Positions 58,014-64,000 of a DNA stretch of 64,000 nucleotides are shown here, in pieces. A program made the translations under genes and the position numbers. The notes below the pieces were generated by a model. The model saw only the letters and a list, made by a program, of their open reading frames with translations. It made no database searches and was not told the origin of the DNA. Origin of the DNA: Cryptomeria japonica (Eukaryota > Streptophyta > Pinopsida > Cupressales > Cupressaceae); the NCBI RefSeq assembly GCF_030272615.1, contig NC_081409.1, positions 879,751,220 through 879,815,219 on the forward strand, read 5' to 3'. Numbering within the stretch: the first letter of the stretch is position 1; each line of letters begins with the position of its first letter.

Positions 58014-59245
58014 GTCAATTACCCATTCATCCTTGTCCTCAATTTTAGCAACAAGTGCCTTCTCTTCAAGTACATTCTCTTCTAGTGTCAGATCATCTTC
58101 CTTGATAGCCATGAATACCCATTCCTTCCCATTGCCAGATCCACTACCAGAGTCTTCTATTGGTTCATCATCTGAATCAGTAATGCCTTCCTCATCCACT
58201 ATGTAGCATGATTTGTCTTTGTTTTTCTTGTACTTATACTTGTTCTGATATCCAGGGTTAGGCTTAAATGATATTCTAACTCTTTCTTCAAATCTTGAAT
58301 TCCTTTCAGGACATCTAGATGCAAAATGACCAATCTTATTACATGCAGAACATTTACAAGGTGCTTTTCCTTCATACTTACTTCCTACCGACCCTTTCTG
58401 TACTCTTCTAGAAAATAGTGCTTCAAGTTTCTCAAACTCATCATCTTATCTCTTCATATCTTCTAATTATTTTGCATATAAAGCTTTCCAGTCTTTCTTA
58501 CTGATTGCAGATGTAGATGCATGAAAAGCAGGTTCAGTCTTCACAACTCCAGAAGGTCCAAATTCCTCAATCTCAAAAGCAAATAGTTTCCCAACCAAGG
58601 TATCTCTATTGACAGATTTATTAGCCATTGTTCTCAACTCATTAATAGCAATTGCCTTCATTTTGTAAGCCGATGGTAGGGATCTTAGGAATTTAGAAAC
58701 AATTTCATCTCTGCTTAGAGTTCCACCACAACATTGAATTCCCATAACAATCTCATTTACCCTTTCCATGAATGCAGTAATCCTTTCATCTTCTTCCATT
58801 TTCAGATTTTCATATCTTGCCCGGTAACCATCAAGTTTACCAATCTTCACTGTAGGGTCACCTTCATTAAGAGTCTCTAACTTATCCCATATAGCCTTTT
58901 CAGATGATTTGTTGGTTAATCCCATTATTTATTGATCAGATAGTGCACAAAAGAGGGCTTGTCTTGCTCTACAATCATTCTCAAGCTCCTTCTCCAAGTT
59001 AGCCGGAGGAGGATTTATAGATCCTGGATTATAGGGTGTGACACCATTTTGTGTAGTCTCCCAAATCTCCTTACCGCGTCATCTCTGATGAGTCTCCATC
59101 TAAATCTTCCATACTGTGTAGTTTGTTCCATCAAGCCTTGGAATATCCCTTTGAAAGATATCTCTAGAAGAACTGGAAGAACTTTAACTGTTAGTCGCCA
59201 TCGGATCTTCCTCAAGAGGTTAACCTTTCTACATAGAGGACCAAA
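58009..59245 (-). pseudogene. Copia C gag and protease start
   Basis: A decayed gag N-terminus (59015-59240) leads into the UBN2-type capsid piece 58467-58925 (AIWDKLETLNEGDPTVKIGK, ERITAFMERVNEIVMGIQCC, KFLRSLPSAYKMKAIAINEL). After a break comes the CCHC knuckle CSACNKIGHFASRC near 58330. An acidic Ser/Gly/Asp region follows (58100-58199, DSDDEPIEDSGSGSG), then DEWVIDN at the protease active site, where D is inserted. Only a few stops, so this copy is relatively young too. Confidence 0.8.
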
Positions 59246-59259
59246 GCTCTTATACCAAT

Positions 59260-60455
59260 TGTTAGACAATTGAGAGGGGGGGTGAATCAGTTGTCATAGA
59301 TTACCGGAAGCATTAGCAATTTAAACTTTAATACGGGAACTCAAAACATTAATACCGTAATAGTAGTTAATCAATTAAGCATAAACAATTATCACAAAAT
59401 AAAAGCCATCCACATAACACCAAGATTTATACGTGGAAAACTCGGTAAAGGGAAAAACCATGGTGGGAAGCCTACCCACAATCAGATAATACTTCTGTAG
59501 TAAGTATGTGAATTACAATAAGGGACTTGCACTTGCAAGAAGGCCAATATCCTAGAGTGCATTGCTCATCACAAAAGGAGTCTCACTGACTACATATAAA
59601 TCCAGACTACAATCAGGAGAAGTGTTGAACTGCAAAAGATAACATCTCCTATTCCTAAGTACAGTTCCAGTTAAGCTCAATACTGGAGGACTAAATCATC
59701 TTACATAAACCCAATTCGATCTCTAATGATCGACCAACTCCTTTGCTTGAATGATATTACATTATTCACACATTACATTCCTTGACCATGACCTCTTACA
59801 TTAACCATGATAATCTAAAATGAGATCTTACATCTATTTATACAAACCCTAGACCATAAACAATCAGGTCAGCCATGAGACAATAAACCAATTACATTAT
59901 TACAAACCATGTCAGCCTTAGACCAAACAAATAATATCAACACATAAGACATCCTAGAAATACATCAATAGGACCTATCCACACATTTCATCCAAGTCAG
60001 TCCATAAGCTAGATCAACCGGGACCAAGTATAGGTCCACCCACCACATCAATGATCTTCATCTGCCAAGTCTCAAACATGATCACCAACAACATCCTAAA
60101 AATTCATCAAAAGTTGTACCAACACTACTTATGCAATTCATCGAAGATCTCCATCAAAAGATCTGTCAGTGAAACCCTCGCCGAAACTAGAAACCAATCT
60201 TCTAAGAAAGCAGGATAGCATCTGATCTCTAGACCAAAACCAACTGACCAAATATGAGTATAAGTATCATGAACAAGCCAATTCCATCATCAGACTGTAC
60301 CAGAGTCTCCTAGATCATGCTAGATCCAAGTTAACCAAAAACCACTTAACCTACCGGGACCAGAAGGGAGTCGGTAAAGCATCCAAACAGTTAGTGTTGA
60401 CATCAATGAAAAAACATCAATGCAACACATAATCAATTCCTCCAAATGGCCAACA
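59260..60455 (-). repeat. 5' LTR of copia C
   Basis: 1,196 bp, TGTTAGAC...GGCCAACA on the plus strand. C-tract hairpin at 59270-59291 (stem has one mismatch). TATAAATA on the minus strand at 59835-59842. E is a diverged relative. Confidence 0.85.
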
Positions 60456-61493
60456 GATTGAATTCTAAATGAAATTAGAATGATAAGTTAATACCCTCTT
60501 CTTCTTGGAATAGAAGAAATTTGATTGAATGGTGTACTAAAACTAAGTGCAAAGGTGACAAAGAAGTGATTATAACTCAAGATCGGGGTATGGGATGAAG
60601 TTGTGCACCTGTATCTGGCAATAATATGTCAAGACGAAGCCACCCTGTGAATTTGAGAAAAATTTGCCTGGACCATGGCAGGAATGTACACGGTCCTCTG
60701 AAAACTCCGTGAAATGAAAAGGGTTTTTCCGCCTCTATAAATAGAGTCCAAATCAGAAATTACAGCTATGCACCTGCAACTTACACACAAAAAATAGAGG
60801 AAAAGGGGTTGGGATTGGGGGTTTGCCTTTAGGTCAAACCCCAGTTTTGGAATTAACTAAATGATGAAAGAAAGTACTTGCAAGTAAATGTAAATGAAAG
60901 ACTAAAATGTAAATCACCTCAAGTGAGGTTGTGATAGAGATGTTGATAGAATTTTTTGAATGAAGTTTAATATTGAAATGGATCTCCTCCTCAATGGTTG
61001 AATCCTTGACTTGAATGCAACACCTAGCCTTGAAGGGAGACTTGAGATGCTCAATGCTTGAAAGGGATGCTTGAATGCTTGAATACTCTTGAATTCTTGA
61101 TTGCTTGAATGCATGATCTCATGAACTTATGGATTCTTCTTGTTATTCCAACTTATGCAAATGAGAGGGTAAATACAACATTTATACTTGTCAATTAGGG
61201 TTACTGAAACTGGTTTTCGTCAAGGAATTTTTCCCGCTCAAAGTGTAGCCTCCAATGCAGTGTCTGGAAGGGTCTTGCCCTAAAAATGGGGCAGGGACCT
61301 GGGTGCCACGCCCCTATCCAACCCTTTTTTGTAGGACATAATACACATTGGGTGATGCAGAGGCCAAGGAAGAAGTTGGTTCTAAGGGTTGAGCAGTCTT
61401 CGATCTTCGAGCAGGCTAGGGGATTCGATCTCTCATGAGTGAGGACCCTAATGTTGTCAAAAATTGTGAGGGTCATGATTTTATGACACTACA
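60456..61493 (-). repeat. 3' LTR of G2, truncated
   Basis: Aligns with 2626-3693 of the G1 LTR and ends ...GACACTACA. The three-stem palindrome of G1 is only partly kept. CTCTATAAATAGAG at about 60734, a perfect palindrome apart from its centre, may hold a TATA box. Confidence 0.85.
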
Positions 61494-61507
61494 TTTATCC
61501 CCCACTT
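61494..61507 (-). other. Polypurine tract of G2
   Basis: Minus strand AAGTGGGGGATAAA, directly beside the LTR. Confidence 0.85.
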
Positions 61508-62289
61508 TAGCAAGAGTATGAGCATACACAATTACTATCGGTAAAGTACAAGGAAACAAGATTGAAAGACTTGTACCACGTTAAGGAGATAAGATGCACC
61601 AAGCCCCCAGTGGACTTAGGATCTTACAACTTCAATTGAAAAAGTAAAATGGAAGATCAAGAAGTGGAAAACCATGACTACAAGTAGCAAGGTTCCCCTC
61701 ACTACGAGTCATGAAAGTAAGGATACCATATATTACAAAGAAAAACCAAGTTCACTAAGTAATTCTAAGTATCAAGAAGGAAAATATGAGCAGAGTGTAT
61801 GCCCCCACATTAAAGTGATCGCACATGCCTTATCGAGAGCCATTTCTTTAAGGTAGGATACACCTAAGAGAGAGAGAAGAAAAGGAGCACGTTATTGCAA
61901 GGATTTATCCCCCAATCGAAGGATAGACCCAAGGATAATGAACACAAAACATGAGGTAGTTTCGCTTTCCTTGGGGTCAGTATACTGTATGATAGCTCAT
62001 GTATATCAAATATGTATGTGCATATAATAATCGTCATTCCCCAAAGAAAGGAAACTTCCTTGAAAGAAAGTGAAGATAAGAGTATTTTGAGTCAACATGA
62101 AAGAGACCAAGAAAAGATCTCAATTCTTTGCATCGTCCTCAATTAGACATTAAGGGAACAATAGAAGAACAAGGACACACATAGAAGAATGGTCAGAAAA
62201 GAGTAAGAAAGGAGAGGGAGAGAAGATCTATAGTGCCGATGTTGCTAATCTAGCACGACATCCACCTCCTGATCTTGCTGATCACAATT
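61508..62289 (-). other. Non-coding 3' region of G2
   Basis: About 0.8 kb between the last stop and the PPT. No open frame of note and no pol motif on either strand. Confidence 0.6.
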
Positions 62290-64000
62290 TCAAGAAGGTG
62301 AGCAACATGCCAGAGGAGCAATATCAAGCACAGTAGATGGAGCTATCACAAGATCCAAACAAGGACTATGCTCATGTGGTAAGTCACTTTTATTGGCTCT
62401 AGGAGCTAAGATTAAGGCTTTTGAGAATTTAGTTGATAAATGCTTGTCAACATCAACATATTCATAGTCACTATCAAAAGCATTAGGAATTGTATTTCTA
62501 TTATGAATATCATTTTCACCTATTTCCTTATCAATATTTATAGAAAGAGGAACTCTCACATGAATAGAAGTAAAACTATCACATGTTTTTTGCAATTTAT
62601 GTTTAGGAGATTTAGGTTCCACAACTTGCTTAGGAGAAAAGGGAATCATGTCAACTATTAAAGTTTTAGGAGATTGAATAGTTTGAGGGACAACTTCACG
62701 AGCTCGAACACGACGTCTTCGTCGATGTTCTCTCACACAAGGATTTCCTCTAGTCCTAGTGGAAGGCTAAGAAAGAAGAGGAACATTCGTTGAAGGAGGA
62801 ATATTGTCATCTTTGATAGTTGAAGGTTTAAGTTGAGGTCTTTTAGGTTGAACAAAAGGAGAAGCAAGCCTCTTCTCTCTATAAGAGGAAGGAGGTGGAA
62901 CTGTGCCATATAAAGGAGGAATATTAGGTGTAGGAAGGATACCAGGTCCATCATGAGGTGGAGGTATGGGTCTAACCTTAGGAGGAACATTGTTTTGTTT
63001 CTTAGGACAAGTCATAGACACATCCATAGGAATAGGTTGAGGATCTTCCTTAGGAGGAAAATTTGTTCTATGTGTGAGGGGAATAACTTCATCTTCAAGA
63101 ATGATAGGAATGTCAAGAGTTTGGGATCTAGGTTGACTCAAGGATAAGATCATATCTTTCTTTCATTTTTGATAAGATTGAAAAAGAGCGTCGCTCCTTG
63201 ATGGAAGAGATTGAAATTGCTTAGGCCAAAAGAGATCAATAGGAACACCAGGGCTTCTTTCAGATTGTTTAAATAAGCTATGTTTCACAGTTATGATTTT
63301 GTCATTGTGAGGAAATTTCAAACACCTATAGATTGGAGAAGCAATAGCCCTCATGGAAGATAACCAAGGATAGCCCAACTTCACACGAAATTTCTCAGAA
63401 GACGGAATGATAACAAAGTCAACATCCATAGATTTAGTATGAACTTCAACAAGGAGGGTGATAGAGCCAATGGTAGGACAAGAGAATCCATCAAATAACT
63501 TCACCACTACATTAGAGTCATCATATATTGGTTTATGCAATTGTAAAGTGAAAAGATACTCCTCAATTATGACATCAACCATGCAAGAGGGATCAATAAG
63601 GGCACAACAAAAAGGTATATTCTTAACCTTCAAAACTATGTATAAAGAGCCATAGTGTGCTCTAATGGTCTCACTAGAGTCAAATGTAATACAAGGATCC
63701 TTAGGCGTATCTTTTCTCTCTACCATGTTAACCGAGTTCGGAGCCATAGAAGTGAATTCCTTAGAAGAGAAAGAATTGGGAATAGTTTCAATCATGTTAC
63801 AGGTATGAGACGACAAGGGATCAGTGAAAATATTAGGATTTTTATTAGGAGGAACTACTGATTTATTTCCCTTATCATTCACACCTGCCATGGATATAGT
63901 ATTATTATCAATTAAATCTTGAATCTTACTTTTCAATGCAAAACATTTCTTAGTATCATGACCAGGCTGACAATGAAATTGACAAAAGGAATTATTATCA
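62290..64000 (-). pseudogene. G2 gag knuckle, protease and Pro-rich extension
   Basis: One frame of about 570 codons with only two stops (near 63160 and 62764). At the edge is a gag-type knuckle, CQFHCQPGHDTKKCFALK. The protease (63163-63936) has its active site at residue 115 of that piece, ALIDPSCMVDV, where D-S/T-G is replaced by D-P-S. It then has KLGYPWLSSMRA and YRCLKFPHND, the usual retropepsin ending. The extension (62767-63153) is Pro-rich (PPKVRPIPPPHDGPG), followed by a basic REHRRRRRVRAREV segment and an acidic tail to 62290. Element T has a Pro-rich linker in the same place, but there RT follows. Confidence 0.75.

Larger units (their letters stand above)
58009..60455 (-). mobile_element. 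Ty1-copia element C, 5' part
   Basis: 5' LTR (59260-60455), PBS TGGTATAAGAGC (59246-59257), gag and the first half of protease. The second half of protease lies left of D (51282-51442); everything beyond is lost left of B. C inserted in the LTR of gypsy G2: the bases right of it are GATTG, and in the intact G1 LTR this same GATTG lies at 2626-2630. Confidence 0.85.
60456..64000 (-). mobile_element. Gypsy-type element G2 without RT, 3' part
   Basis: Minus strand, running off the right edge. Order from the edge: gag knuckle, protease, Pro-rich extension, about 0.8 kb non-coding, PPT, 3' LTR. No RT, RNase H or integrase motif lies between protease and PPT. Same LTR family as G1. The LTR's left 165 bp are missing because copia C inserted there and the far side was deleted. 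Confidence 0.8.

Noticed and set aside
1-64000. Endogenous pararetrovirus (caulimovirid) sequence
   Set aside because: No movement-protein or coat-protein motif; every RT seen is gypsy, copia or LINE type with LTRs or L1 context.

Overview
The window looks like gene-poor, repeat-dominated nuclear DNA of a seed plant with a large genome (a gymnosperm would fit, but I cannot prove the taxon). The reasons are AT-rich sequence, nested Ty1-copia and Ty3-gypsy elements, a plant-type L1 LINE, a plant mobile domain fragment and one DUF247 gene. The only clearly intact host gene is the single-exon DUF247 gene at 37622-39076 (-).

Layout. 1-3693 (-): 5' end of a Ty3-gypsy element (G1: gag, leader, PBS, LTR). 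3694-6051 (-): copia remnant F. 6052-23914 (+): a 17.9 kb Tat-like gypsy element (T) with gag, protease, RT, RNase H, a second RNase H and integrase, then a 5 kb tail holding an antisense plant-mobile-domain (PMD) fragment. Both of its flanking internal regions carry arrays of the palindrome AGCGCT. 23915-25148 (-): solo copia LTR E. 25149-29896 (-): L1 LINE remnant, split by a sense-strand retroposon (27375-29065). 29897-30823: purine tract. 30824-37530: AT-rich intergenic DNA. 37622-39076: DUF247 gene.

39480-64000 is a nested stack. A gypsy element (G2, -) was hit by copia C (-). C was hit by copia B (+) and, separately, by element D (-). B's 5' LTR was then hit by copia A (-). The left halves of A, B, C and G2 are missing where the stack meets the DUF247 upstream DNA.

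Element D (51443-58008) is the main discovery candidate. It has complete LTRs, an initiator-Met primer site, a polypurine tract and a near-perfect target duplication, but no protease, integrase, RT or RNase H. It encodes a coiled-coil protein with four CCHC knuckles (ORF1) and a 647-codon open frame of unknown function (ORF2), once about 1,090 codons. Its leader, PBS and PPT match those of copias A, B and C, which could have mobilised it in trans. G2 likewise runs from gag zinc knuckle and protease into a proline-rich extension and then straight to its PPT, with no RT. Nearly all transposon frames carry stops. Several are TAG where CAG is expected, and CCGG sites are lost from one D LTR, which fits decay of methylated cytosines.
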